The translations under genes and the position numbers were made by a program. A DNA stretch of 64,000 nucleotides, from assembly GCA_965229785.1 (NCBI GenBank), contig CBDDJS010000001.1, positions 7,750,001 through 7,814,000 on the forward strand, written 5' to 3'. Below the pieces are notes generated by a model that saw nothing but the letters and a program-made list of their open reading frames with translations, was not told the DNA's origin and did not search any database. Positions 16,689 to 25,157 of the stretch are shown piece by piece. Source of the stretch: JAWPMT01 sp965229785. GTDB taxonomy: Bacteria > Bacteroidota > Bacteroidia > Cytophagales > Cyclobacteriaceae. How positions within the stretch are numbered: position 1 is the first letter of the stretch; each line of letters starts with the position of its first letter.

Positions 16689-17591
16689 TTATATCATCTT
16701 CTGTCGCTTGATCAAATAAGCACCTAATACTTTATCGAAGGTATCCGCGGTATTGGTTTCAACCAGGTCTACCTTCAATTGGCCGCATCGGAGTTTTACC
16801 TGATCAAAGAATTCGGACATAGCCTCCTGATAACTGCTCTTGATCAGTGCTGGGTTGATTTTCACAGATTCATTGGTTTCAAGGTCCACAAATTGATACG
16901 GTCGATCTTTGAAATCAAATTCCTTTTCCGTTTTATGATCATTGACATGAAACAGGATGACTTCATGTTTCCGATGCTTCAGGTGTTGCAAGGCCGTAAA
17001 TAATTCCTCCAGGTCATTGCCCGACTGAAACATGTCTGTAAATATGACGACTAGTGATCGCTTGTGAATTTTGTCCGCGACTCTGTGGAGAACAGAAGCA
17101 ATGTCAGAAGTTTCACTTTTAGTGGGTGGCGTGTCCAGCCATGGTGTTAGAATGTTCAATAAGTTGTTCAGGTGAATTCTGGTGGATTTTTGTTCTGTTT
17201 GCACATCGATGCCTTCTGAAAACGCCGTGACACCAACCGCGTCTCTTTGTTTGACCAACAGGTAGGCCAATGCCGAAGCGGCATATATAGAGAAGCGAAT
17301 TTTATCATTTTCGGGTGAGGGATAGTACATGGAGGAACTTGTATCGATCACTAAATGGGCCCGAAGATTGGTCTCTTCTTCATATTGTTTGGTATAAAGT
17401 CGGTCTGTACGAGAAAAAAGTTTCCAATCAATATGACGGGTACTCTCGCCATAATTGTACAGTTTGTGTTCTGCAAATTCGACGGAAAATCCGTGATACG
17501 GAGACTTGTGCAAACCGGTAATAAATCCCTCTACTAGCTGTCTAGCAAGGAGTTCCAGACTTTCGAACTTCCTGATCTCCGTAATGTTCAC
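16689..17591 (-). CDS. DUF58 domain protein with von Willebrand-like fold
   Basis: A 300-residue cytosolic protein with the DUF58 hallmark (Y-G-E-S-T-R-H-I-D-W, then YTKQYEEETN) followed by a MIDAS-type DTSSSM motif for metal binding. DUF58 proteins usually work with a MoxR AAA+ ATPase, often beside BatA-like genes, in assembly or stress functions. Here it stands alone; the only MoxR gene in the window is 34 kb away with a different VWA partner. It starts with GTG because an in-frame TAA lies five codons upstream and no ATG intervenes. Confidence 0.88.
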   Translation of the reverse strand: MNITEIRKFESLELLARQLVEGFITGLHKSPYHGFSVEFAEHKLYNYGESTRHIDWKLFSRTDRLYTKQYEEETNLRAHLVIDTSSSMYYPSPENDKIRFSIYAASALAYLLVKQRDAVGVTAFSEGIDVQTEQKSTRIHLNNLLNILTPWLDTPPTKSETSDIASVLHRVADKIHKRSLVVIFTDMFQSGNDLEELFTALQHLKHRKHEVILFHVNDHKTEKEFDFKDRPYQFVDLETNESVKINPALIKSSYQEAMSEFFDQVKLRCGQLKVDLVETNTADTFDKVLGAYLIKRQKMI

Positions 17592-17689
17592 TTTGAATTC
17601 TGTTTAATGAATGGATTGTTTTATTGAACGATATTAAGCAATATTAGTCTATTGCTTAGATGGCTTTACACGAAATAGGTTGATTTATG

Positions 17690-17722
17690 TTTGTAATAAT
17701 CGAAATGTAAATACTATCTTTA
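17690..17722 (+). promoter_or_regulatory. Candidate Bacteroidota-type promoter of the DUF3276 gene
   Basis: TTTG at 17690-17693 and TATCTTTA at 17715-17722 are separated by 21 bases, close to the Bacteroidota pattern (TTTG, then TAnnTTTG). It would place transcription start about 55 bases before the GTG start codon. Confidence 0.45.
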
Positions 17723-17786
17723 GAATGATTTTTTTATAACATTGCGAAGTTAATTTTTTTAGTTTCGATCAAATCCGGCAATTACG

Positions 17787-18131
17787 GTGGAAGACAATAA
17801 GGAAAAAAGTAGAGATGAAATCTACTCCGAAAGGGTACGCGCTGGCAAAAGAACTTACTTTTTCGATGTAAAGTCTACGAGATCTAACGATTACTATCTG
17901 ACGATCACAGAAAGCAAGCGTCGTTTTAAGGACGATGGTTTTGTGTATGAAAAGCATAAAATCTTTCTTTATAAGGAAGACTTCAATAAGTTCATGGAGG
18001 CGCTGAATGAAACGGTCAATCACGTGAAAAACGAATTGTTACCGGATGTGGATTTCAGTGAATTCGATCGTACGGAGGAAGTACACGAAGAAGTAGCTGT
18101 CAATGAAGACACAGAACTTAAGTGGGATTAA
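17787..18131 (+). CDS. DUF3276 (PUR-like nucleic-acid-binding) protein
   Basis: A 114-residue protein of the DUF3276 family, which has the PUR-alpha-like fold and is nearly universal in Bacteroidota. The PUR repeat is visible: EIYSERVRAGKRTYFFDVKSTRSNDYYLTITESKRR, followed by KHKIFLYKEDFNKFMEALNETV and an acidic tail. The related spirochaete protein binds DNA and RNA; a similar role is inferred. The start is GTG; no in-frame ATG lies nearby. It is a monocistronic unit with its own promoter-like sequence and terminator. Confidence 0.9.
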   Translation: MEDNKEKSRDEIYSERVRAGKRTYFFDVKSTRSNDYYLTITESKRRFKDDGFVYEKHKIFLYKEDFNKFMEALNETVNHVKNELLPDVDFSEFDRTEEVHEEVAVNEDTELKWD

Positions 18132-18158
18132 CCTGAACTAACCAAAATCTATATAGAT

Positions 18159-18187
18159 GCCCCTTTCTTCTGATTGGGGCTTTTTTA
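18159..18187 (+). terminator. Rho-independent terminator after DUF3276 gene
   Basis: GCCCC (18159-18163) and GGGGC (18176-18180) flank a 12-base loop and are followed by six T. It lies 27 bases after the stop codon. Confidence 0.8.
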
Positions 18188-18241
18188 TGTCATTAAGATC
18201 AGGGCTATGATTAATGAAATTCCATTGTGCCTTTGATATTG

Positions 18242-18799
18242 CTATAAGTCCCTTCTTCTCAATCCTGGCAGAGGATTGGGGTTTAGGATCGCCTGATTCT
18301 GAAGCATTGCTTTCAGCGTATCCAATTGCTTGGATAAGTCACCAATATGTTGATTGAGGCTATCTAAGCTAAGTGTTTTATTGCTGATGCCAATTAATGA
18401 GTCAATTTGCGCATCGATTTTTAAAGTGATGGTATCAGCCCTGAGAATACGCGCACTAATGGTATCGAGTTTAAACAAAAGCTGCCTTACTGAATCTCTG
18501 TAACTGGGATTGAAAAGCGTTGCATCGATGTTATCAATTTTAGATAATGGAAATTCAATGTTCTTTCGAAAGTATGCCAACTTAAAAGCCTCTACTTTTT
18601 CTGCATCATGTTCAATAGAATCCGGGATATCTGGAATCGCGATCTTCTCATCATAAGTAAAGACGAAATTCACATTGCTGACTAGTCGTTGTACACGCTC
18701 GGATTCTGAAACACGGTACCCTCCATATGTTAATCCCATTAACATGGCCAGAAGTACCACTGGCCAGAGATAATAATATTTTCGAAAATCAGGAAACAT
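18242..18799 (-). CDS. Membrane-anchored protein of unknown function
   Basis: A 185-residue protein with one N-terminal membrane helix (about residues 10-28, YLWPVVLLAMLMGLTYGGY) and a soluble domain that is probably periplasmic. The C-terminal half is rich in Leu, Asp and Ser heptad-like repeats (DSLNQHIGDLSKQLDTLKAML), suggesting a coiled coil, and it ends in basic LRRRDL. I do not recognise the family. It is divergent from the AAA+ ATPase gene with 66 bases between them, so the two may be co-regulated. Confidence 0.7.
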   Translation of the reverse strand: MFPDFRKYYYLWPVVLLAMLMGLTYGGYRVSESERVQRLVSNVNFVFTYDEKIAIPDIPDSIEHDAEKVEAFKLAYFRKNIEFPLSKIDNIDATLFNPSYRDSVRQLLFKLDTISARILRADTITLKIDAQIDSLIGISNKTLSLDSLNQHIGDLSKQLDTLKAMLQNQAILNPNPLPGLRRRDL

Positions 18800-18865
18800 A
18801 GTATGCTGGATGCTTGCTGCTAAAAATAAGTATTAAATTGTATACAACCTACAGAAATATGCACG

Positions 18866-20212
18866 ATGAATATTGATCCGGATAAGAATTTCCAGGCAAT
18901 TGGCGCAGAAATGCAATGGTTATCTGAACTCATTGAGTCACGGATCAATCATTATTTCAAGACCTCAGAGACGTTAATTCCATTCGATCAAATAGCTCCG
19001 CCATCATTTTCGGAAGATACTTATTTGCATCAACTTATAGATCAATTAAGCTTATCAAGACCAGAGAGAATTGTATTGTCATTGGCCCTGGCACCACACG
19101 TAAGCCCTCAGGTTTTAGATACCTTTTTTATCAAGAATAAAAACTTTGATAGGGGTTTTACGGAGTTTGGAGGAATCAAAGGAGTGAATCACGGGGGCTT
19201 TCTGCCTACAGGTGAAACGGCATTATTTCTGTTGGCTGGTGATGACATACAGGCGCGGGTATTGTCTAATGAGATTTTATCTCCCGGAGGTAAACTCCGG
19301 GCTCAGGGAATCATAGATTATGGTAAAGTGCCTGACGGTGAGCCCAATGCCAGTGGATTGTTGCAATTGGATAAGGAGTACGTGAATTATCTGACCACAG
19401 GAAAGCCTTATGAGCCCGAAATGAACCATGAATTTCCAGCCAGGAAGATCACAACCTCACTGGAATGGAAGGACCTTGTGTTAAATGAAGAAACCTGGGA
19501 CTCCATCACAGAAATTAGAACCTGGCTGGAGCATGAAGAGATGCTAATGAAAGACTGGGGACTTAACCAAAAAGTGAAAGCCGGTTACCGGTGCTTGTTT
19601 TACGGACCACCCGGAACAGGAAAGACCCTCACTGCTACTTTACTTGGAAAAGCCACTGGAATGCCAGTATATCGGGTAGATTTGAGTCTTGTTGTTTCAA
19701 AATACATCGGAGAAACAGAGAAGAATCTTTCCAAAGTATTTGAAGTTGCGGAAAGTAAGAAGTGGATTCTTTTCTTCGATGAGGCAGATGCCCTTTTCGG
19801 GAAGCGGGTGCAGGCCAATTCATCCAATGACCGTTTTGCCAATCAGGAAGTGGCTTTCCTCCTGCAACGGATTGAGGATTTTAATGGACTGGTGGTACTT
19901 GCTTCGAATCTTAAGGGGAACATTGATGAAGCGTTTGCCCGCCGTTTTCAATCCATGATCTACTTTCCATTGCCCGAAAAAGATGAACGTAAATCACTTT
20001 GGGGGTTCTATTTCAATAGCCAGATCCCAAAATCACCAGAAATTGACTTTGAACAATTGGCAGCTGACTATGAAGTGACCGGAGGTAATATTGTGAATGT
20101 GTTGCGATATAGCTGCATCAAAGCAGTAACTACAGAAGATAAATTGATCAGACAAACGGATATAGTTGCGGGATTGCGGCGGGAGTTTAGACAGCTTGGT
20201 AAAACGATTTGA
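18866..20212 (+). CDS. AAA+ ATPase of the type linked to extracellular contractile injection systems
   Basis: A 448-residue protein. Residues 1-190 form an N-terminal domain found on eCIS-associated ATPases (EFGGIKGVNHGGFLPTGETA, followed by a DKEYVNYLTTG segment). The AAA+ core has Walker A GPPGTGKT (247-254), Walker B ILFFDEAD (301-308), sensor Asn348 and arginine fingers near 359-360. In Afp/PVC-type clusters the corresponding ATPase is needed for particle assembly or cargo loading. No sheath, tube, spike or baseplate genes occur in this window, so it is either an orphan or acts with a locus elsewhere. It converges with a DUF4157 gene; three bases separate the stops. Confidence 0.82.
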   Translation: MNIDPDKNFQAIGAEMQWLSELIESRINHYFKTSETLIPFDQIAPPSFSEDTYLHQLIDQLSLSRPERIVLSLALAPHVSPQVLDTFFIKNKNFDRGFTEFGGIKGVNHGGFLPTGETALFLLAGDDIQARVLSNEILSPGGKLRAQGIIDYGKVPDGEPNASGLLQLDKEYVNYLTTGKPYEPEMNHEFPARKITTSLEWKDLVLNEETWDSITEIRTWLEHEEMLMKDWGLNQKVKAGYRCLFYGPPGTGKTLTATLLGKATGMPVYRVDLSLVVSKYIGETEKNLSKVFEVAESKKWILFFDEADALFGKRVQANSSNDRFANQEVAFLLQRIEDFNGLVVLASNLKGNIDEAFARRFQSMIYFPLPEKDERKSLWGFYFNSQIPKSPEIDFEQLAADYEVTGGNIVNVLRYSCIKAVTTEDKLIRQTDIVAGLRREFRQLGKTI

Positions 20213-20215
20213 TTT

Positions 20216-20811
20216 TTACTCGTCGTAGGCTATTCCTTCTTTTTTCGCCCGTGCTTCGGAAATCCAGTCAAAGCCACTTTCTTCTGCTTCTGATTTGGAC
20301 ATGGACAATGACCAGTACGGTTCTTCTTCATCACCCAAATTAACCACTACCAAGGTGGTATCATCAATTTCCTCTTCTGCCAGGATCGATACACTGATCA
20401 CTTTAATGGCTTTGGCAATGACAGGTGTCCAGTCCTTTGAAAAAGTGAGGACATTTTTACTGTTCATGCCTAGCTTTTTCATTACAGGATCACTGCATGG
20501 AGACGGTTTGGATAATTTTTTGTACGTATCGCTGACACTTCCTCTTTTGTTCTTGATCAGCAACTGTGTGGCTTCATAGAGCTCATCTTTGATGTCCATG
20601 GTGATGAAAAGTGCTCTGCCTTCAGAGTAGTATGTTCCATGGGTATCGTCCTTGAAGGAAATCGAAATACCTTCAGCGTAGGCATCTTCACTCAGGCCTT
20701 TGTAAGCGCCATCACTGTCTGTAACAATTTTTGGATTTTCGAGAGATCCTTCAGCTCTGTAGGCGGGGACCAATTGATGGACTGCATTACTGGCGGAAAG
20801 TTGTACTAGGC
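20216..20811 (-). CDS. C-terminal part of a DUF4157 protein, out of frame with its N-terminal part
   Basis: The longest stand-alone product starts from a TTG at 20773 (185 residues), but the frame stays open upstream through SLVQLSASNAVHQ to the run of A shared with the DUF4157 gene. Read with a -1 shift at that run, the two pieces join into one protein of about 357 residues. This part is acidic at its end, soluble and predicted mixed alpha/beta; no motif was recognised (contains DDTTLVVVNLGDEEEPYW). In injection-system loci the region after DUF4157 is often the variable or toxic part, so a cargo role is possible but unproven. Confidence 0.65.
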
Positions 20812-21288
20812 TTTTTTTTTGTCCGCCTTGTGCTGCATGGCTTTAGACCCCATCACATCCGCTTCTTTTTCTAAGGAGGGACTATCATTCACAGCAACGC
20901 CGTTTACAGAAGTGGTTGGTTGAACGCGGCCTTGCTTTTGCTGAACCGTATGCCAGGCCTCATGTGCCAGGTGCTTTTCCTGTCCGGGACCTAAATGGAT
21001 ACTGGAACCCTGTGCGTAAGCATGCGCTCCAACCGAAGCTGGTTTCGAGGAATTGTAGTGGACCCGAACATCAGACATGTCCATTCCGGAAAGATTTTCT
21101 AATCCGGATTTTAAATGATCCGGCATTCCTGTTTTGTTTTCTACTTTCTGAACGATCTCGGCCTGTGTTTGCTGTCTTGCACTGGCGTCAATTTTCATTT
21201 GTAGTTCAGAAACGGGATCTCCATTTACCTCTTGTGAGGCAGGTTTGGTTGTTCTTCTTTCCTGAAAAATGGACGATTTCGTTTCCAT
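20806..21288 (-). CDS. DUF4157 domain protein (zinc-metallopeptidase-like), N-terminal part
   Basis: A 160-residue open frame. After a polar, disordered N-terminus (residues 1-45) comes the DUF4157 domain: LENLSGMDMSDVRVHYNSSKPASVGAHAYAQG-type core, HExxH zinc motif HEAWH (109-113), VQQKQGRV, and the downstream LEKEADVMG that supplies the third ligand. DUF4157 domains are strongly associated with eCIS cargo and with large secreted toxins of Bacteroidota. Translation in this frame ends with ADKKKA just after a run of nine A, whereas family members usually continue; the continuation is present in the -1 frame. It pairs with the eCIS-type ATPase opposite. Confidence 0.85.
   Translation of the reverse strand: METKSSIFQERRTTKPASQEVNGDPVSELQMKIDASARQQTQAEIVQKVENKTGMPDHLKSGLENLSGMDMSDVRVHYNSSKPASVGAHAYAQGSSIHLGPGQEKHLAHEAWHTVQQKQGRVQPTTSVNGVAVNDSPSLEKEADVMGSKAMQHKADKKKA
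20812..20820 (-). promoter_or_regulatory. A9 slippage or frameshift site in the DUF4157 gene
   Basis: On the coding (minus) strand, GAC is followed by nine A (three Lys codons), then GCC TAG. A -1 shift, or one extra A in the mRNA, changes this to AGC CTA GTA and opens the frame for about 200 more codons. Runs of nine A are known sites of RNA polymerase and ribosome slippage; homopolymer miscounting in the assembly would look the same. Confidence 0.7.
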
Positions 21289-21380
21289 GCCTTAGCAATT
21301 TAGCTATTCGTGAAATTTAAGTCAAGTTTTCGAACAACCGTTTCGGTGATAGTCTCAATGCCATAGGCTATTTTTAACGG

Positions 21381-22526
21381 ATGTCATGGACTGAAATTAC
21401 CAATGCGCCCGGGTATGTGGTGTTGATACTTGTTTTCAATGTCTGGTTGTGTGAGTGGTTATGTAAGCACACTCGTCTCAGGGTAGTAAGTTCTTCTTTG
21501 CTGGTCATTATCCTGACGGCCTTGATGGCCAATTTGACGATACTGCCATCGGCAAGTAACCCCAGTATGGTATATGATTTCATTTTCCAGTACATCGCGC
21601 CGTTAAGTATTTTTTTTCTTCTTCTAGGGGTCAAACTGATCGATGTGAAAAAAGCGGGCGTTCCCATGACCATAGGTTTTTTGCTGGGAGCCGCAGGTAC
21701 GTTTGTTGGGAGCCTGGTCTCTATGTGGGTTTTCGATGGAGAAGCGCTCTTTGGGGATAAATTTTATGCCGTAGGAGGTATGATGACCGGAACTTATACT
21801 GGTGGTAGTGTGAATTTTAATGCCATCGCACTTCACTATGATGTGGTCCGCGATGGTGCCATTTACATTGGAGTGGTAGTGGCGGATAACATTATTACGA
21901 CCTTATGGATGGTCGTGACGATTTCCGCACCCGCTTTTTTGCGAAAGTACTTCCCGGATAAAGAATCCAGGTCAGGTATCAATGAAGAAACAACAGTGGA
22001 TGAAGTAGAATCCATAAGTCCGCAATCTATGGCCGCGTTGATTGCCCTTGGATTGGGAACGGTATTGTTGTCCAATTTTTTGCAAGAGCTCACGACGGTC
22101 CCTTCGGTACTCATTTTAACCACAATCGCCCTGATCCTCGCACAAACGAAAATCATTCAGCAATTAGTAGGAGCCAAGGTGCTGGGTTTACTTAGTGTGT
22201 ATCTGTTTTTGGCAGTTGTTGGTGCCTATTGCGAGATTGGCGCCTTAACGGAAGTGGGAGACAAAGCCATCTCTATCTTCGGATTTACCCTGTTGATTGT
22301 TCTGATCCATGGTCTGATCATTTTTGGAGGGGGAAGACTCTTCAAACTGGACTGGAGTTTGTTATCCATCAGTTCGCAGGCTAACATCGGCGGGGCTTCC
22401 ACGGCATTGGCCTTATCAAGAAGTCTCAAAAGAGAAGACCTGTTGCTCCCTGCAATTTTGATGGGAACTGTGGGCGCAGCACTCGGTACTTACCTTGGTT
22501 TTTTTGTGTCCTATCTGCTTCAATAA
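21381..22526 (+). CDS. DUF819 family membrane protein
   Basis: A 381-residue inner-membrane protein with about ten hydrophobic segments. The family signature is clear: the LLLGVKLIDVKKAG segment, VGGMMTGTYTGGSVNFNAIA, VVADNIITTLWM and, near the end, SISSQANIGGASTALALSRSLKREDLLLPAILMGTVGAALGTYLG. DUF819 proteins (YjcL-like) look like secondary transporters, with two inverted halves; the substrate is unknown. It converges with pgk across a symmetrical hairpin. Confidence 0.88.
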   Translation: MSWTEITNAPGYVVLILVFNVWLCEWLCKHTRLRVVSSSLLVIILTALMANLTILPSASNPSMVYDFIFQYIAPLSIFFLLLGVKLIDVKKAGVPMTIGFLLGAAGTFVGSLVSMWVFDGEALFGDKFYAVGGMMTGTYTGGSVNFNAIALHYDVVRDGAIYIGVVVADNIITTLWMVVTISAPAFLRKYFPDKESRSGINEETTVDEVESISPQSMAALIALGLGTVLLSNFLQELTTVPSVLILTTIALILAQTKIIQQLVGAKVLGLLSVYLFLAVVGAYCEIGALTEVGDKAISIFGFTLLIVLIHGLIIFGGGRLFKLDWSLLSISSQANIGGASTALALSRSLKREDLLLPAILMGTVGAALGTYLGFFVSYLLQ

Positions 22527-22603
22527 GCAGATATGAAATCTTTTACTTCCTCAGAGAAACTCCTGAGGACTCTGAAGTTTACGACAGGTGCAGGATTAAG
22601 ATT

Positions 22604-22638
22604 TTGATCAGAGTCCTTTTTCAAGTAACTCTGATCAA
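22604..22638. terminator. Probable bidirectional terminator between DUF819 gene and pgk
   Basis: A perfect 11-bp inverted repeat (TTGATCAGAGT at 22604-22614, ACTCTGATCAA at 22628-22638) lies between convergent genes. The loop is 13 bases. Short T runs flank it, so it may act on both strands. Confidence 0.6.
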
Positions 22639-22669
22639 TTTACAATTCTTCGCTTCCCGGAGAAAACTG

Positions 22670-23857
22670 CTATCCTTCCAAAGCCGCAACACCAGGGAGC
22701 ACTTTGCCTTCCATGTATTCCAGTAATGCGCCGCCACCGGTGGATACATAAGATACCTGATCTCCGTAGCCCAGGTTATTTACTGCGGCAGCAGAATCAC
22801 CTCCACCGATCAGTGAGAAACCTCCATTGTTTGTGGCTTCTACCACTGCTTGGGCTACTTTATTGGTGCCATTGGCGAAATTGCTCATTTCGAAGACGCC
22901 CATCGGTCCGTTCCAAAGGATGGTTTTCGATGATTTGATCAAATTGGCAAATACTTCTGAAGACTCGGGACCAAGATCCAGTCCCATCCATCCATCAGCG
23001 ATACTGTAGTTATCGGCTACTTTGGTATTGGCATGGTTGTCGAAAGCGTCTGCGATTACCGAATCCTTCGGCAATTCCAGGTTTACGCCCTTTTCTTTGG
23101 CTTTCTTGATCAGGTCTTTGGCAAGTTCAAGTTTATCTTCTTCGACCAGTGAATTTCCGATAGAACCACCCATGGCTTTGAAGAAAGTATAAGACATACC
23201 ACCACCAATGATGAGGTTGTCAACCTTGTCCAGCAATCTTTCGATGATAAGGATCTTATCAGAGATTTTGGCGCCTCCCATGATTGCTGTGAAAGGCTGT
23301 TCTGCATTTTCCAGTACTTTCTTGGCATTGTCGAGTTCCGCGCTCATTACGTATCCACAGCACTTATCCGTAAAATGTTTGGCAACGATCGTTGTGGAAG
23401 CGTGAGCCCGGTGAGCTGTTCCGAAAGCATCATTTACGTAGATAGTACCAAGTTTGGCTAAAGACGCGGCAAAATCTTCGTCACCTTTGGTCTCCTGCTT
23501 GTAGAAACGAACATTTTCCAAGAGCAGCACATCTCCACCGGTTAAGGCAGCTGCTTTTTCTTCTGCTTCGTTACCAATACAATCGCTTGAGAATTGTACT
23601 TCGACACCCAGTTTTTCTGAAAGGTTAGGAACGATGTGCTTGAGAGAAAACTTTTCCTCCGGTCCTTCTTTTGGCCTGCCCAGATGGCTCATCAAAATAG
23701 CGGACCCTCCGTCAGCGATGATTTTCTTTATCGTCGGAATGGCTGCTTTGATTCTTGTCTCATCGGTGACTTCAAATGAAGCATTCAAAGGAACATTGAA
23801 GTCAACCCTGATCAGTGCTTTCTGTCCGCTGAAGTTAAAATCATCTATCGTTTTCAT
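22670..23857 (-). CDS. pgk: Phosphoglycerate kinase
   Basis: This 395-residue protein is the glycolytic kinase that converts 1,3-bisphosphoglycerate and ADP to 3-phosphoglycerate and ATP. Length and motifs are standard: RVDFNVPLN near residue 17, the substrate basic patch (SHLGRPKEGP), LLENVRFYKQE, MGGAKISDKI, and the C-terminal nucleotide-binding GGGDSAAAV and STGGGALLEYMEGK. It starts with ATG at 23857 and is a single gene upstream of which lies the Sua5-like gene on the same strand, 117 bases away. Confidence 0.98.
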   Translation of the reverse strand: MKTIDDFNFSGQKALIRVDFNVPLNASFEVTDETRIKAAIPTIKKIIADGGSAILMSHLGRPKEGPEEKFSLKHIVPNLSEKLGVEVQFSSDCIGNEAEEKAAALTGGDVLLLENVRFYKQETKGDEDFAASLAKLGTIYVNDAFGTAHRAHASTTIVAKHFTDKCCGYVMSAELDNAKKVLENAEQPFTAIMGGAKISDKILIIERLLDKVDNLIIGGGMSYTFFKAMGGSIGNSLVEEDKLELAKDLIKKAKEKGVNLELPKDSVIADAFDNHANTKVADNYSIADGWMGLDLGPESSEVFANLIKSSKTILWNGPMGVFEMSNFANGTNKVAQAVVEATNNGGFSLIGGGDSAAAVNNLGYGDQVSYVSTGGGALLEYMEGKVLPGVAALEG

Positions 23858-23974
23858 TTCAAAATGGTTTATTCATTGCAAATGTTGCACGAAAATGAGT
23901 GCTTTTAATTAAACGCCAAAACGATCCAGATGAATTTTTGATGAAATCGAAATGAAAAGGTTTTCGCCTCTATC

Positions 23975-24922
23975 TTATTTTGCCGCAGCCCTTTCTAATC
24001 GGTCATTAATCGCTTTACCCAGTCCAATATCCGGTACTTTTTCTGCAAGGATGATGTCTATGCTGGAGGTGTCCAGAACCCGTAGCGCTTTGAACAAATT
24101 GGCCGCCGCTTCTTGCAAGTTTCCGGAGGCTGAAAGTGTTACCTGAGGGTAAGTAGGGTATCCTTTTTTGTAAGAGATTACCCCAATCCTATGACCTTCG
24201 TATTTCTCGATTAATGAGTCAATATCACCCAGAATAACTTGTTTTCCGGGTGAGTAGTGGGATTTCAACATGCCAGGTGCCTGAGGGTTAGAGCTCTTAT
24301 TCAGGTGCACCTTTACCGACCCTATCACATCCATGATGTCCTCCAGTGGTAACCCTCCCAATCGATACACGATTGCCGCGCCTTCTTCAAACCCTACAAT
24401 GGTCGATTCCAGTCCGATGGTACAGGTGCCTCCATCTAATATGTAGGGAATATCCATGCCCAATTGATCATTAACATGCTGTGCGGTGGTCGGGGAGACA
24501 TACCCAAATGGATTGGCGCTGGGAGCCGCAAGTGGAAACTCCAGTTGATTCAGTAGATCCAGGGTTAAAGGATGGTTGGGCATGCGAATAGCTACCCGAT
24601 CTGATCCGGAAGTTAAAAGGTCTGGTACATCATTTTTTTTGGGAAGCAGCAGGGTCAGTGGGCCAGGCCAGAAACGTTCAGCCAATTGTTGGGCTTTTTC
24701 CGGTACTTCGGTCACCAGCTTTTCGAGCGAACTTAGATGGCCAATGTGGGCAATCAGTGGGTCAAATTTCGGTCTTCGTTTAACTTCAAAAATCTTAGAA
24801 ATCGCTGTTTCATTTAAAGCATTTCCACCCAGGCCATATACTGTTTCAGTAGGTATGGCCACTAAATCATTAGCCTTGAGGTACTTAACTGCCGGGTCGA
24901 TATGTGCCGCAATTTCTGCCAT
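23975..24922 (-). CDS. L-threonylcarbamoyladenylate synthase, Sua5 type
   Basis: A 315-residue enzyme that makes threonylcarbamoyl-AMP from Thr, bicarbonate and ATP for the t6A37 modification of ANN-decoding tRNAs. The YrdC/TsaC domain (residues 1-200) has PTETVYGLGG, KRRPKFDPLIAHI, SDRVAIRMPNHP and SAPSANPFG. The KSHYSPG linker followed by about 100 residues forms the extra Sua5 domain, which distinguishes it from the short TsaC. Essential in most bacteria. A tiny membrane protein gene starts divergently 76 bases upstream. Confidence 0.95.
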   Translation of the reverse strand: MAEIAAHIDPAVKYLKANDLVAIPTETVYGLGGNALNETAISKIFEVKRRPKFDPLIAHIGHLSSLEKLVTEVPEKAQQLAERFWPGPLTLLLPKKNDVPDLLTSGSDRVAIRMPNHPLTLDLLNQLEFPLAAPSANPFGYVSPTTAQHVNDQLGMDIPYILDGGTCTIGLESTIVGFEEGAAIVYRLGGLPLEDIMDVIGSVKVHLNKSSNPQAPGMLKSHYSPGKQVILGDIDSLIEKYEGHRIGVISYKKGYPTYPQVTLSASGNLQEAAANLFKALRVLDTSSIDIILAEKVPDIGLGKAINDRLERAAAK

Positions 24923-24997
24923 GAAAAATCACGCAAGTATCGGTAGATTCCTCAGAACAATTCTAATATCTTTACTAGAATCAATGTTTTTTACCCA

Positions 24998-25156
24998 ATG
25001 ACCAACTCAACCAGAAATATTCTCCGTATCGTTTCCATTGTGATCGTGATCTTCGTGGTACTCGAAAAATTTAAGATACTCCCGGATGTGGGCGTTTACG
25101 ATTTTTGGTTGATGTTAGTGGCTTACGGCTTGCTTTTGTTCACGATCAAGCGCTGA
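24998..25156 (+). CDS. Small two-helix membrane protein
   Basis: An ATG-started frame of 52 codons ends with TGA at 25156, one base before the next gene's stop on the other strand. The product has two hydrophobic helices (RIVSIVIVIFVVLEKF and YDFWLMLVAYGLLLFTIK) joined by a short LPDVG turn, with positive residues at both ends, consistent with a hairpin in the inner membrane. Such genes are easily missed. Function unknown; its convergent neighbour is a secreted carboxypeptidase-regulatory-like protein. Confidence 0.6.
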   Translation: MTNSTRNILRIVSIVIVIFVVLEKFKILPDVGVYDFWLMLVAYGLLLFTIKR

Positions 25157-25157
25157 C

